From NCBI GenBank assembly GCA_905250125.1, contig CAJNOL010000271.1, positions 109,915 through 173,914 of the forward strand: a DNA stretch of 64,000 nucleotides, read 5' to 3'. The position numbers and the translations under genes are program-made. The notes beneath the pieces are model-generated. The model was not told the origin of the DNA and searched no databases. It saw nothing but the letters and a program-made list of their open reading frames with translations. The stretch is from Rotaria sordida. Taxonomy: Eukaryota; Rotifera; Eurotatoria; Philodinida; Philodinidae. Shown piece after piece: positions 1-12,735 of this stretch; the first letter of the stretch is position 1, and the number at the start of each line of letters is the position of its first letter.

Positions 1-287
1 TATATGATAATAAAAAAGCTTATTTTAAAAAGTGGGTCACACGAGAGGCTAGCCCTGAACAAAAGCTTTCAAAAAGAAAGAAAGTTATTGATTACAGTGA
101 AGCTTCTTCGAGGATTCTTGGAGATAGGATCGAAAACCTATAAAACGAAAAAGATTTTTGGTTTTTTTTCAAAAATAGTTTATTTATTTGAATAGTGGAT
201 GATGGAAATATTCAAAAATTTTTGGTAAAAAATCAAGTGCTGTATAAAAATTTTTATCGTTTATGATAGATCAGATCACGAGTTATC
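1..287. other. No gene recognised at left edge
   Basis: AT-rich sequence. A 63-codon open frame on the plus strand (4-195) has no recognisable domain, and its lysine-rich translation looks like chance. It could be the 3' flank of the disordered-protein gene that ends at 288. Confidence 0.4.
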
Positions 288-956
288 TTATTCTACATTG
301 ATCTTAATTTTGATCATTCTGACGAAAATGTGACTCTTTTGTGGGAAGATCTTAATCTGTATTAAATTCGAATAATTTACTTGAAATTCTTGTGGTTCAA
401 TCAAAACAAGTTTAAGACTTGGTGAAATTTTTTTTCTTGTGATTTTTGAAGGAAATGTTTGATTCAAACATGTTGTTGATAATGATTTTTCAATATTTTC
501 ACTTGGAAATAATTGTTCAGAGATGAAAGAAGTTGGCGATGGATTTCGTTGTTGTCTTTGTTTAGCATGATTATTTAATAATTGTTCAACTGTAATAAGA
601 GTCGTTGTATACAACATATTATCAGTTGATCGACTTTTTCTTACACCAAGTTGTTGTTTTTGTGTATTTTGAGAAGCACTTGGCTTTTTTCTTCTTTCAA
701 TTTTCTCAGTTGAACATGATTCAAGTACTTTTACTTGTTGATCAGATTTTTGATCACGAGATGAAGATGTAAAATGATGATGTCTATAGAAATTTGATAT
801 TTCTACATTAGTAAAACGAGAAATATCATTGCCAACAAGATTTATTTGATGATCCGATCTAGAAGAAATTCGACTACTACTTGAACAAGAATTTTGTTCT
901 GGTGAATGTTGTTGATGAAGTAGATGTTTTTGTAATGATGCTTTTGCACCCATCAA
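288..956 (-). CDS. Disordered Ser/Gln-rich protein, unknown function
   Basis: This is a 222-codon uninterrupted frame, the longest in its region. I do not recognise a family. The product is rich in Ser, Gln, His, Lys and Arg and has no membrane segment, so it is probably disordered. It begins MMGAKASLQK; if translation starts at the second Met, the start MGAKAS fits the N-myristoylation pattern (Gly2, Ser at position 6), which would put it at a membrane. A basic-Ser stretch (RRKKPSAS, about residues 87-94) looks like a basophilic kinase site, and RKSRSTDN occurs near residue 107. Codon use is AT-rich like the neighbouring genes and the frame is clean, which supports a real exon. Further exons to the left of the stop at 288 or upstream of 956 cannot be excluded. 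The coding call is moderately sure; the function is unknown. Confidence 0.55.
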   Translation of the reverse strand: MMGAKASLQKHLLHQQHSPEQNSCSSSSRISSRSDHQINLVGNDISRFTNVEISNFYRHHHFTSSSRDQKSDQQVKVLESCSTEKIERRKKPSASQNTQKQQLGVRKSRSTDNMLYTTTLITVEQLLNNHAKQRQQRNPSPTSFISEQLFPSENIEKSLSTTCLNQTFPSKITRKKISPSLKLVLIEPQEFQVNYSNLIQIKIFPQKSHIFVRMIKIKINVE

Positions 957-2859
957 TAATTTTTTGTCTTTACAAAATGATTTGAAAACAAGAAAGAGAA
1001 AAGAAACGAAGAAAAATATATCTTATCGTGAAGAAGTCAAACACGTGTGACCAAATTACTTTTTATTGAGTCATTTATAGAAATATTTTTCTTTACTTGG
1101 TATTTTTATTTACGTGACAATAAATCAACATGGGATTTATTCATCGATATCTGTTAAGTACACATGCCAACATAGTTTTTTTCTTTCATGAAATATCACA
1201 AGTCGAATATTCTTGTCGTTATTTTTTCAAAATTATTATTTTTTTTCTTCATGTAATAACAGATTGGATTAGAGTTAGAACTGAATCATCAAACTGATCG
1301 GTCCAATTTGGATGATCTTCAAAAATTGACTTGCTTTACTGGTTTGTTTTTAATTAATTTTTCAGAAGACTAACTATTTTGCTCGATTTTATCATTTTCC
1401 ATAACTTCAAAGGCTCAAAAAAAAAAAGCTTGAAAGCGTCCAACTGTAGAATTCCTAGTTATCATCAAAATCTCAACTGATGATTTCTCATTGTATAATA
1501 ATCCATGTTGCAAAAACCGGATCAGTTTTACCGGTAAACCGCCAGTTTCAAAAGATACTGCGATTCTCAACAAATTCCATTGGTCAACCGTGGTTTATCG
1601 CTAGTTTTTCCGGCGAAGAAAAGACGACGAGCGGGCATAGAATGAAAAAACAAACCTGTATATAGACATGTGCTCGCCGATCTTTCGCTCATTTTGCTGG
1701 TTCGCGTGGTTAGATAAAATAATCAAGAAAAGAATGAGAGACGCAGTATAGATTTAATTACTTTTATAGATAATTTTTTCATAATTATTTCATTTAAAAA
1801 AAGTTAATTTCTTAATATTTATTTATTTATTTTTTTATTAATATTTTAATATTCACTTCTCTTTTAGATTAATTTTTTTATTTAATTTTCAGATTATTTT
1901 TTTAAATTTAATTTATAATTTTTTTTAAAAACATTTTTAGATTAAGTCATAAGTTATTTTTTAGATTCATTTTTTAATATTATATTTTTAAATTCATTTT
2001 TTCACATTTTATCTTTAATTTATTTTTTTTACATTTGATTTTTTAGATTATGTTTTTAAAATGTTAAATAAATTTTTTGCAATAATTATTTTTGCGTTTA
2101 TTTTTTTTAATATAAATTTTTCGTTTTTTTTCTATGTACGATTTTTTCTGTTTGCTTGTATTTTTTTTTTTGTTTGAAATAAACCAGTTTCATTGAAACA
2201 TAAGTGTTAAATTTAAAACAAATACTGGCGACACCAAAGCTCAGAAAGTACCGATAAACTGCGGTTTACCGAAAAAAAAACTAGTGGTTTACGATGATTT
2301 ACCGCGGTTAACTGCCGATTTTTATCACATGGGAAGGGTCATCGATTATAGTCAATTAATTTATTATGGACAAAAGTTAGTTAGTCATCAAAAATTAAAT
2401 TCTGTTGAAATTAAAGATTTTTCATCTCGAAATTATGAGCTGATTTTTTTGAACTAATTTTAACCGATTGTTAGAAACTGTCAATAGCTAGTAGTTTACA
2501 GTTCATTCTTTTCGACTATGTTCAGTGTTAAATCGACTATGCTCTACATGATTTGAAACATGAAAATCGATTTGAAGGAACTCGATATAAAAGTGTGAGA
2601 TATGCAGTAGAATTAGCCATATATCTAAAAAGACTATCTGAAGTTATATGTTGAAATATGATACATTTCTATAGATAATTATCAACTGATAACTTATCAT
2701 CAATGAAAATTTAAACCAAAAAAAAATTTTTCTTGTTTCGATAATATAATGTTAACATAGACTTTTATTGTCAATATAACAATAAGAAGAAAATCTTTAC
2801 TAAATGAGAGAAAAATCTCATTGAAAGTAAGAAAAAATAAAAAAAAAAAAAATAAATTT
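957..2859. other. Gene-free AT-rich stretch between two minus-strand genes
   Basis: No coding frame with family similarity. It contains a T-rich imperfect tandem region (about 1800-2165). Around it lie two segments resembling degraded terminal inverted repeats, near 1503-1545 and 2250-2335, each combining an ATG-rich start with GGTTTACCG-type words. They hint at an old non-autonomous transposon of about 0.8 kb, but the match is loose. The tttatt word at 2764-2769 is a possible poly(A) signal (AATAAA on the minus strand) for QTRT1. Confidence 0.35.
1800..2165. repeat. T-rich imperfect tandem repeat region
   Basis: About 370 bases made of variants of a 15-30 base unit built on TTTTTTAGATTAA and TTTTTTAAATTTA. 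Unit length and sequence vary, so this is a diverged simple-sequence tract. It may be the interior of an old transposon flanked by the GGTTTACCG-type words. Confidence 0.5.
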
Positions 2860-5800
2860 TTATAATTGAATATTAACCGATTTCAATGAATTAGTAATCC
2901 ATTGGGGAATATCTTTATCTTGATAATAATTTGAAACAAATTCTTTTATAAATTCTGGAAAACGTTCTTCAATAATTGCTTGACGAATTCGAGACATTAA
3001 TCTCATCTAAATTTTAATAAATATTCAATAAAAGAAAAAATAAAAATAAAAATATAAAACCTGATATGCAACATTATGAATTGTAAGTAAATGACATGCA
3101 GTTGTTTCTTTATTAACAATTGTATTAAGATATGATCTTGTATAACCAGATTGACAAACAGAACAAATACATTTATCATCTATTAAACGATGATCTTTTT
3201 CATAGATTTGTTTATTTAAATTTAATTGACCATTATCAACTAATGCACATCCAAAACGCTTATTTTTTTAAATTTAATAAATAAATAAATAAATAAACGA
3301 ATAAATGAATAAATAAACTTACAGCGGTTCGAGTTGGAAAAACACAATCAAACATATCACAACCAAGAGCTGAACATATAACAAGATCAATTGCAAAACT
3401 ATTTAATTAAAGACGAAATAATAAACATCTTAAATAAAAATTCAATAAACAAACCCAACACCCATTAAATATCTTGGTTTATCATTTGGTAAATAATCTG
3501 TTGAAAGTGTAACCATACGCCAAAATTGATCTTTATCTTCTCCTCCACTTAATCCACCTATTGCATAACCAGGACAATTACGTTTTACTATTTCTACGCA
3601 ACAAAAAATTCAAAAAAATAAAATAATAAAAGAACTTTTTGTTTTTTTTTTAAATTTAAAATCAAGCACAAAAAGTAAACCTTTAACAGATTGTTCTCGT
3701 AAGTTTTGATCAAGACCACCTTGAATAATAGGAAAAAGACTTTGTTCATCTGGACGAGAATGTGCTGACATACATCGATCGAGCCATCTTAGTGATCTGG
3801 TTGTTTTTTATAAATAATTTTAAAATAAAAAAAATCATTTGATGAAAATCAAACCTCCCCATAGCTTCTTCAACTCTTGGACCAGTTATTGTACTTGATA
3901 CAACATCATCCAATTGCATTATTATATCAGCTCCTATTGACAAAAAATAAAACAAACAAAGATATTCGGTTTTTCATTAACACAACTGCTTTTTAGCTTT
4001 CTCTATAATATGTCTCAAAGAAATTAATGTTTATAGGATAAATATTTTTTATTTATTTCATATTTCATAGTGAATATGAAAAAAATAAAACGTCCATCAA
4101 GGATTACTCTTTTTATCATTACGAAAATGACTAAACTATTAGATTAGTTTTTCTTTTAATAAAATTTATGCAAACATTAATACAAATTATTATTTATTAA
4201 GAAAGTTTTTATTATGTTCAATCTCGAATAAATTTAATTTATATAAATAAACAATTTTTAGAAAGAAAAATTTTATTCTTCTCTAGAAACTTAATAAAGA
4301 TTGTTTATAGTTACTCATTAAAAAATCAATTTTTTAATTATTAAACTTTATTTTAAAGCAATATAGAAATATTTACAAAAGTTTTATTTTCTTTTATGTA
4401 TAAATTTTTTTTTTCTAAAAATTCTAAACATCTTATATTTAATATTCTGATAACTGAATAAAGAATTACAAGCAAAGATTTCGACTCTGATTCTCAATTA
4501 GATATAAAACAAAAACGATAATCAAATCTAAAAGTTTTATTGAATGATAAATTATATGACGACGAATAAAATTATGCTTGATACGCTTTTCAATAAAATA
4601 ATGATTGTGTCTTCTGTTTACATTTTTATTTAATTGAGGTTAATATACAAACAGGAAAACAATTAAATAGAACACTAATTCAATTAGATTTATTTTGTGA
4701 AAAAAAACCGAAATTATTATAAAGTATTGCATAGAAATGCTCCAAATTCTGGAGAATTTTCTTGCCATTTTCTATTTATTTATATTTTTTTTATACTCAA
4801 AATGAAACATATTTATGATCATAAAGAGATCCACATTTAAAAATAAAAACTAAAAATATTTTTTCATTAATTCTGAGATCACTTAGACAATTTGAAGTAT
4901 CTGCAAACCACGATGGGTTTCTTCTGTTTTATTTAATTGATAAATGTATTTATCATTATTATGATCATAGAAATGAAATTGAAATCGAAGAATTTAAAAT
5001 AAAATGCAATAATTTTAAAGATATTTATCCATTTGTTGAATAAAATAATAAAAAAAATTTAATGGAAATTTTAAAAATAAATAAAATAGGATTGTTGATA
5101 CTATTATTTATCAATAAATTCATTGGTTTTGTTTTTGTTTCTATAGAATTACTATTGAACATAGAAAAATTCAATAATTACATTATTAATTTAATATTGA
5201 ATAGTAAGAATCTTATCAAAATAAATGATCGTGAATATAACAAGAATGTTTTTCAAACTTGTAGATAATTTTTGAAAAGAACTTTTGAGACAATTCGAAC
5301 TAAATTTTTCATGAACTTTTGATCGTTACGGATCACCAGAAATTACCGCCAACGACCGGTTTTTTATGGTGTATTGTGTCGTTACAACATGCTCAATATA
5401 ACTGGACGCATACAACACAGTAAAACGCCGTATATATGTCGTAATGTTGTCATATTATTGTTCCTATATTTCCTAATAAATGCAATCACATTGACATATC
5501 GCATTTCACTATATACGGGTCGTATTCTTCAATCAAGGAAGCAAAACAAATTGATTTTGTTCGTATGTATGTCATTGACAAAACCAAATAAATTAATTTC
5601 GAAAATGAAATATTCTTGATGAAAAATTTCAAAATCGTTTAAAATATTTTTCTAAAAGTTTTAGACAACAAAATGAATTTATTCTTTTGAAGAAAAACAA
5701 TAAGCTAATCAAGTTGATAATATTTATGAATAAAACTATCTTGATAAGAATAAATAGATTTTATCAAAAACTTTTCAACTATAATTGTCATTCGAGAAAC

Positions 5801-6570
5801 TTGTTTATGAATAATGTTCTTAATTGAAAATTGATTCATTTCATTTAATTGAGAGATCAATTTTATTAGTAGTTTTCTTTTCTAATATTTGAAGAAATTC
5901 TTTTTAAATATAGAAAAGAAAACTTTATATGTTAATTTGAATATAATATTAGGTTTTGTTTGATTAAAACAGAAAGAATGACTAACTGAAAAGAATAAAA
6001 AAAAAGAAGAATCAAATCTCACCAATAATGTTTTGAATTTGAATTGATTTTTCAGGTGTTAATAACATTTCAGTTTGATCATGTGGAGATTGAAATTTAA
6101 CACCTTCTTCAGTTACTTCAGATAATTTAACAAGAGATACCATTTGAAAACCACCAGAATCCTATTCAATTCTCATACATTAAAAATAAATAAATAAAAA
6201 AAACGAAACACTTACTGTTAAAAGTCCTCCATCCCAATGCATAAATGAATGAAGACCACCCAGTTCCTTAAGTAATTCAGGACCCTTAATTTAGTACAAA
6301 TTTTAAAAAAAATGAAAAACAAAATTGTTAATGAATTACTGGTCTATGCCCTAAATGATAAGTATTTCCAAGAATAATTCGACAATTAAGTTGATGTAAT
6401 TGTTCAGGTGTTAATCCTTTTAATGTTCCTTGTGTTCCAACAGGCATAAAAACAGGTGTTTCAATTGGACCACGAGATGTATGATTTCGACCAAGTTTTA
6501 GACGACCTACACGAGCTTTTGTTGTTTTACATGTATGAGTTACTTCAAAATGAAGTGCATTTGATGACAT
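2860..6570 (-). CDS. QTRT1: Queuine tRNA-ribosyltransferase catalytic subunit
   Basis: The enzyme exchanges guanine-34 of Asp, Asn, His and Tyr tRNAs for queuine, together with QTRT2. Nine exons join in frame: 6570-6340, 6284-6216, 6161-6023, 3933-3855, 3796-3681, 3593-3455, 3398-3323, 3258-3061, 3006-2860. The product is 397 residues; human QTRT1 has 403. Family blocks appear in order: [20 protein letters not shown] and [17 protein letters not shown] with the acid/base Asp near 101; [45 protein letters not shown] with the nucleophile Asp near 275; and a zinc site CxCxxC (about 313, 315, 318) plus His near 344. I chose the Met at 6570 over the in-frame Met at 6609 because an AG acceptor-like site directly precedes it and the length fits. 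Intron 3 is about 2.1 kb; the others are 52-89 bases. All key residues are present, so it looks functional. The other queuosine enzyme, QTMAN, lies downstream in window coordinates on the same strand. Confidence 0.95.
3934..6022 (-). other. Large intron 3 of QTRT1
   Basis: A 2.1-kb AT-rich intron with a GTGAGA donor (6022) and a TCAATAG acceptor (3934). The open frames inside (5062-5268 and 5374-5619, both plus strand) have no family similarity and I take them as chance. A slightly more GC-rich patch around 5330-5560 may be an old insertion. Confidence 0.6.
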
Positions 6571-6922
6571 CTTCAATAATAAATGATTCTTTAATAATAC
6601 ATGAAACATAAAATTTCGAAAAATTCTTTTAAAATCGATTTTTGAAAAAAAAAAGTATCATTAAAATCAATGGTTGCAATATTCTACTAATGAGAATATC
6701 ATCAATAGAGGACACCATTCATTGGATAGAGAAATTACTCGAATATTGATTTTTTTTGTTTGGGATTTTAGTGAATTGATCTTTTCATAAAAAACAACAC
6801 ATTCTAATGATGTCAAATGGAAATTCTATTCTCTTAAAATCAATCAATATTCTTATTCTTTTTATCTGATGTTAAAATAAATTTTGAGGTCTATACTAAT
6901 ATCTCCAAAAGTACTGAAAATA

Positions 6923-7022
6923 NNNNNNNNNNNNNNNNNNNNNNNNNNNNNNNNNNNNNNNNNNNNNNNNNNNNNNNNNNNNNNNNNNNNNNNNNNNNNN
7001 NNNNNNNNNNNNNNNNNNNNNN
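6923..7022. other. Assembly gap of 100 N
   Basis: Exactly 100 unknown bases, the usual placeholder for a gap of unknown size. It lies between the 5' end of QTRT1 and the ammonium transporter, so the real distance between these genes is not known. Confidence 0.99.
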
Positions 7023-7216
7023 AAAATGAAAATTTTCATTTTTATGTTATTACTATCTATAGAGGAACAGGCAAAGACAATCGACAATAGCAATAGTTAG
7101 TAGACAACCATGTTCACATAAATAGGTTATCAATAGTTTAATAGTATAAATTTTTTCTAATGAAATAAATATTATTTTATGAATGTATGAGGGGTCTTAT
7201 AATTTTTGGATACCCT

Positions 7217-7690
7217 ATACATTAATTAGCAGCTATTCAAACATGGTGAAATCATTTCATTTCTATTTTGTAAATAGTCATGGTAAATTTATTAATATGT
7301 ACATGTTATGGTCATTATAGTCAAGTTTATATTAATATTGACGGTCTGGTAATAGTCGAAAAATACTAAAAATTAAACAAATAAAATTTTTTAAAATCAT
7401 TTGAAGCTGTATTTATTTTCATTTATACATTCATAATAAATAAACCATGCTCATTTATTTCATTTAAACTACATACATTAATTAGCAGCTATTCAAACAT
7501 GATGAAATCATATCATTTCTCTTTCATAAATGGCCATGATATAATTATTAATATGCACAAGTTGTATTTATGACAGTCTAGTTTATATTACTATTTATGT
7601 TTTGATGATGGTGAAAAAGACCGAAAATTAAACAAATAGAATTTTTAAAAAAGTTCTTCATTCGAAGTAGTATTTACTGTCGTTTATAAA
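7217..7690. repeat. Two diverged direct repeats, period about 256 bases
   Basis: The phrase attaattagcagctattcaa occurs at 7221 and again at 7477. Similarity continues for about 215 bases in each copy, through a gaaatcat..tcatttct segment, a gtttatatta segment and a run ending in attaaacaaata.aattttt. The second copy differs at many positions, so the duplication is old. No coding potential. Confidence 0.75.
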
Positions 7691-8736
7691 AGAAGGAAAT
7701 AAAATAGAAAATTTTGTATATTTACAAAAATGATGCATTTTCCAGAAATAAACAACCTCCTTCAGTTCTTTAAACTTTTGCAACCTAAAAACCTTTTTCA
7801 ATAGCTAAAAATCAGTTTTTCATCATTTGCTGCTCGCGCTCTATTCAAACATGTATGAAAAGCACGAAAAAAAGAATTTTTACTTGAATTTCAAACGCTT
7901 ACACTTTAGATCAAAGAACAAGTAAAAAGAAAATCAGAAAAATGGTTTAGCAAGTTTGTGATCGTTCTCAGAAGTTAAATTTTTTTCTTCTCCCAATAGT
8001 TTCTCAAGTCCAATAGTTTCCTCATACTGAGAAATTTGCCCGAAGGTGTTCACGCGTGCGAGTACATCGTGTATCCTTGGTCCAAGGTTGAAAATTGCGT
8101 TTGTTTCTTTTTATCACTAATTTAAAAAACACGACTGGATGTGGCTGATTACTTCGACATAGTTAACTATATGAGTTGAGTAGAAAAAAAATGTAAGAAT
8201 GTATTTGTATATGTGGTGTCGTATTTCGAGATATGCAAAGAAAAGGTATCAAACCATTCAACTGATATAGGTAATTGTATTGTCCGGTGTATATCAACAA
8301 GTACGTCACGATATTCGAGCTTCTACCAGCGAATACCATGATTCTCATCATTCACACAAAATACATGACAATTGGTAAAAAATGCGGTTTTACCTGATGC
8401 AAGTGATCTACTCGTGATCGTTTTTCAAGTCAATGAAGTAACGAAACACATGAATGTTGATGCATGCAGTGAATCAGTAATAGTTATACATGTGTTTCGC
8501 TTTATATTTGATGGAATCTCATTGAATCTAATGATGCTAAAGCTTTTATTTACTTGTCATAACTTGCTTTTTTAAACAAACAAAGTGTCAGACATTGACA
8601 GAATGAGTCTTTCAATCTTGTTTCACCCAAACACTATCATGATGTATTTCTACGATTGATTACTTTCATTCAATCTTCGATCGCATAACTAGATACTTGG
8701 TTTTTTTATTTGCATTTTAGAGCATAGAAATTCACT

Positions 8737-10456
8737 ATGTCTAACACTGATACTTCTCCACTCGACACTGGCGATCATGCGTGGATACTGGCATCAACAG
8801 CATTAGTTTTAATGATGACTCCAGCTTTGGCAATTTTCTATGCTGGTTTAGTTCATAGAAAAAACCTCCTAAGTCAACTGTTTTTATCATTTCTATGCAT
8901 GGGAGTTATTTTTGTCCAATGGGTATTATTTGGCTTTTCATTTGCATTTGGTGATCCAGTTAGTGTTGGATTTGGATCATTTTCTGACGCTGCTTTACGT
9001 TTTAATGGTGATCGACATGATCCAATTTATTGTCCAACTTTTCCGCTTTTAACCTATGCTGCATATCAAGGTACATTTGCTATTGTTACAGCTGCAATTA
9101 TATCTGGTTAGTCAAAACCTATTTTTTTGTCTTCTTTGTAATCAATAAATATGAAAATATTTATCAGGATCAATTGTCGGAAGAGTTCGATTGATCCCTT
9201 ATATGATATTTATTTTCGTTTGGACTACAGTATGTTATGATCCAATGGCTCATTGGGTTTGGGGTTCAAATGGTTGGTTAAAAAATTTAGGAACATTAGA
9301 TTTTGCTGGCGGAACTGTTGTTCATATTCTATCGGGTGTTTCGGGTATCGTTGCAGCAGCAATCATTGGAAGACGACATAATTATCATGAGCAAAAGAGC
9401 ACTGCTCATAATCTTCCATTAACAGTATTAGGTACTGGTCTTTTATGGGTTGGCTGGCTTGGTTTCAATGCTGGTTCAGCTATTGCAGCTAAGTAATTCA
9501 AGTTTACATGAAACTATGTAGCCATCATTATTCTTTTTTTTTGTTTAGTGGTTTAGCAGCACTTGCTTTGGTAAATACAAATGCAGCTGCAGCTTCGGGC
9601 TTGGTAACCTGGGTCATATTAGATCTTATTCGTGGTCGAGTATCAATATCAGGTGCTTGTTGTGGTCCCTTAATTGGTTTGGTCGCAGTAACACCAGCGT
9701 CTGGTTTTGTTCAGCCTGGTTGGGCTCTTCTTATCGGAATAATAGCAACAGTAATTATTTATATTGCTCTTATTTATAAACATCATATTGGAATAGATGA
9801 CACACTCGATGTTGGTGTTATGCATGGTGGAGGTAAACTATCTAGATGTACTTAGGTTTTTTAAATTTTCTTTTTTTTAGGTGGTATCATAGGCGCATTC
9901 TTGACAGGATTATTTAGTGAACGAGCAATGAATACAATAAATGGTGCCGATGGTGCTTTCTATGGTAATCCAATTCAAATGTGGTATCAACTAGCTGGAA
10001 TCCTTACTGCAATTGGTTTGCTACGATTTTATTATGTTTTTTTTTTTATAAAGTTTTATATACTTTCTTATTAGGTTTTAGTAGTGCGTGTACAATTGGG
10101 ATTTTATTACCGTTACATTGGACAATCGGTATTCGTATTCCAATTCAAGATGAAATTGCTGGTCTCGATTGGGCAGGTAAAAATGAACTTACTGTTTTTT
10201 TTCATTGAAAGAAACATTCTTTTTGTTAATTTAAGTCCATGGTGAAAGATGGGAAATAATGCCCACTGAGAAGAAAACGACTACAACGACAACAACGGAA
10301 ATAAACTATCCTAATTATCGTATTCCAAGACGATATGACAGAAATTCAGTTAGTTCTCAATTTCGATCACGAGCAGTAAGACTTCGAAGACAACCTGATA
10401 TATCAAATGCTACACTTGCTGGCTTATCAAATGCCGCCTATACTATACCAGTTTAA
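8737..10456 (+). CDS. AMT-type ammonium transporter
   Basis: A plasma-membrane channel-like transporter for ammonium, AMT/MEP branch rather than Rh. Six exons join in frame: 8737-9106, 9168-9492, 9549-9832, 9881-10015, 10075-10176, 10236-10456, giving 478 residues with about 11 membrane helices. Diagnostic blocks: TPALAIFYAGLVHRKN; YDPMAHWVWG; DFAGGTVVHILSGVSG with the first pore His near 176; GFNAGSAIAANGLAALALVN spanning exons 2 and 3; GACCGPLIGLVAVTPASGFV; and DVGVMHGGG with the second pore His near 324. The spacing of the pore histidines is close to that of E. coli AmtB. The last exon encodes a hydrophilic tail beginning HGERWE with a poly-Thr run, probably cytosolic. The start is set by the first Met of the frame, 17 bases after a TTTTAG site (8719-8720). 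Introns are 48-61 bases. Overlapping AATAAA words near 10686-10696 could be its poly(A) signal. It looks intact. Confidence 0.95.
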
Positions 10457-10974
10457 TTCTATTAAAAATATTTTTAATACAAAAGAAGATAATTTTCTCT
10501 TCTTTTTATTTTCGATATTTATTTTATCTATTCTCTGTTTTTTAATGGATGATTGTTAGTTAGTATTCTTTGTATCAAATTTTTGTTTTGATATCACGTA
10601 ACAGATTTCGATTATTTTGTTTTTCTCATTTTCTTTAAAGTTAGTAAAATACAATTGAAATATCAATATAAAAAAAAACAATCATAAATAAATAAACGAT
10701 TTTGTTGATTTCTATCTATCAAAAGAATCATGTCTATGCAATATGAAAGTTCATAAGTTAATACTTATAGTTGACTAAAAGTTCTAAGGTCGGTGTTTAA
10801 AGGAACTTGTCGGATAGGGTAACCTATTCAAAAATGAAAAACCAAATATATTATGTTGTAGAGCTTTTTAAGATGCGTCGGATGGTATGGTGTAAATCTT
10901 GTTTTCATAAGACTTTGAAAGTACTACAGTCAATTGACTAGTAGACGGCTACACACACACATCTACACCCACCA

Positions 10975-11440
10975 AACCTCCTCCGTCACCACATCGCATA
11001 ATATGCACGTTCCTTGTTCGAATTTTGCTAAATTTTCTTTACATATTCGAACTCGTTCAGCCGGTCAGGAAGCGGTCAGGTGTTTGGGTATATACCGAGC
11101 GGTAAGCTTTTTGAGTTTTAAATGATCGGAGATTATTCTGTGAATAGTTCCATGGCTCAGGCCAGTATTTTCTTGCAGCTCATCGATTGTCACATAAGGG
11201 CCGTCATCAATAGCGTCGGGAATTTGTTCGATATTTTCATCAGTGGTCTCGGTCACTGGTCTTCCTGATCGTACTTCATCTTCGATCTCTTCTCGACCTT
11301 CGCGGAACCATTGAGTTCATCTTGCGACAGTCGCGTAGGATGGAGCTTCATCGCCGAAGAATGTAGTTAATTCATCATGAATAATGGTTGATGAATTATC
11401 AAGTGCAGTACGCACTGTGATGTAGAAGCGATAATTTTTC
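10975..11440 (-). mobile_element. Mariner-type transposase fragment, dead
   Basis: The minus strand encodes the N-terminal DNA-binding half of a mariner-like transposase. It reads through segments such as WFREGREEIEDEVRSGRPV and the second helix-turn-helix TGLSHGTIHRIISDHLKLKK, followed by LTARYIPKHLT and ENLAKFEQGT. The frame is interrupted by a stop before WFREG and another after the HLT segment. The DDD catalytic domain is missing: similarity fades about 30 codons after the linker. So this is a truncated fossil of a plain DNA transposon that cannot move itself. I did not find convincing terminal inverted repeats around it. The only long open piece is 11065-11256. Confidence 0.85.
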
Positions 11441-12064
11441 TTATCTATCTGTAACAGAAATCAGCGATTCTAAGACTAAACCTGACTACATTTCTTCAAC
11501 TTTGTCACGTCTTCAAGCTGAGTTCGATGTCGAGTAGAAATCAGGATTTAGAAGAGCTTGTTTGTTCACGCGTGAATAACTAACAAATCTGACTGTACAG
11601 AGTAACTGACTGATAAGTAGAAGATAGAACCACTGAGAGATACAGCGACAAGGAGGGATATATATAGTATCTGAAATGGAACATTCCAGAACATTGTGCA
11701 AGAGCACCTTGATGTGACCGAAAGGATAAGAGTGTAATAGAAAGTTTTAGAATGTCTATGTGACACTGGACACTGGACAATCACGTAGACAGATACGTGA
11801 CTACTAAGTCACGATATCACAAACTTTATGACAAACACGTTACTGAACTAAGCTTCTTTACAGCCAGGAAAAAAAGCATGTGTATTGATACACACAGAAA
11901 GATACCAGAGAATAGGAAAGATAATAAAGAAAGACATAAGAGAAAGAAAGAAGTAGAACAAAGAAAAAAATTAAGAAGTGAGCCCATATCGATGATTATA
12001 TGTAGTGTTGTAATCAAGACACATAATACCAAAACGAATTTTATGAAAACTTTTCTATCATAAT

Positions 12065-12220
12065 ATTAACTAAAGTATGATCAAATAGCATAGAAAGATA
12101 GAGCATTTTTTTCTCTATCATTTCATACGAAAAGAAATTCTCTTTCAGCTTACTATAAGACATTAAAGCGTCACTCTCACTACTTTTGGACTGACCTAAG
12201 TAGTTATTAGATAGTCCTTA
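12065..12220. repeat. Dispersed repeat also seen at 48056-48210
   Basis: The words taaagtatgatcaaatagca, then tctctatcattTcata and gaaaagaaa, then cttttggactgacctaa, recur in the same order and spacing at 48056-48210, where they form the outer part of the foldback 47295-48146 plus its flank. Both copies are diverged. This ties the region to a dispersed non-autonomous family. Confidence 0.6.
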
Positions 12221-12735
12221 AAGTTTCAACGGAAACGAACACATCTTTATCGCAGTATTCAATTTTCAAGCAGACTCGATTACTTGTGTCATTCTATGGT
12301 AAACTGCTGTTGTTTTTTCGAAATTGAATATCTCGATAAAGATATATTCATTTTCTTTGAAACTCTGAAGACTATCTAATGACTATTAAATCTGCCTATA
12401 AGTAAAATTTTAAACTCGAAATTCTTTGTTTTAATTTTGGAAAATGCCTTAGTTGCAATAAAAGTTTTATTAAAATAGCCATACCTCTTTGTGAGTAAAG
12501 TATGAATTCGAATCCTTTGAAGTGATTCTTAGTCTGATAGATAACTACTCGTCGTCATCATATGAAGTCGAACAACATCTGACAGTTGTATATGTCGTAA
12601 GACAATCGAAGATTCGCCTAGGACACACTAGGATAGAATGATTAGTAACTCAAACTACAACTGTCCTTCATTAAGTCAATCGCATAACATAGGGAAAAAT
12701 AACGTGAATGTTAACTAAAAAGACAATAAATTTCT

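Noticed and set aside
1503-2335. Old TIR element with GGTTTACCG-type ends
   Set aside because: The inverted match is loose and broken by many differences, so boundaries cannot be supported.
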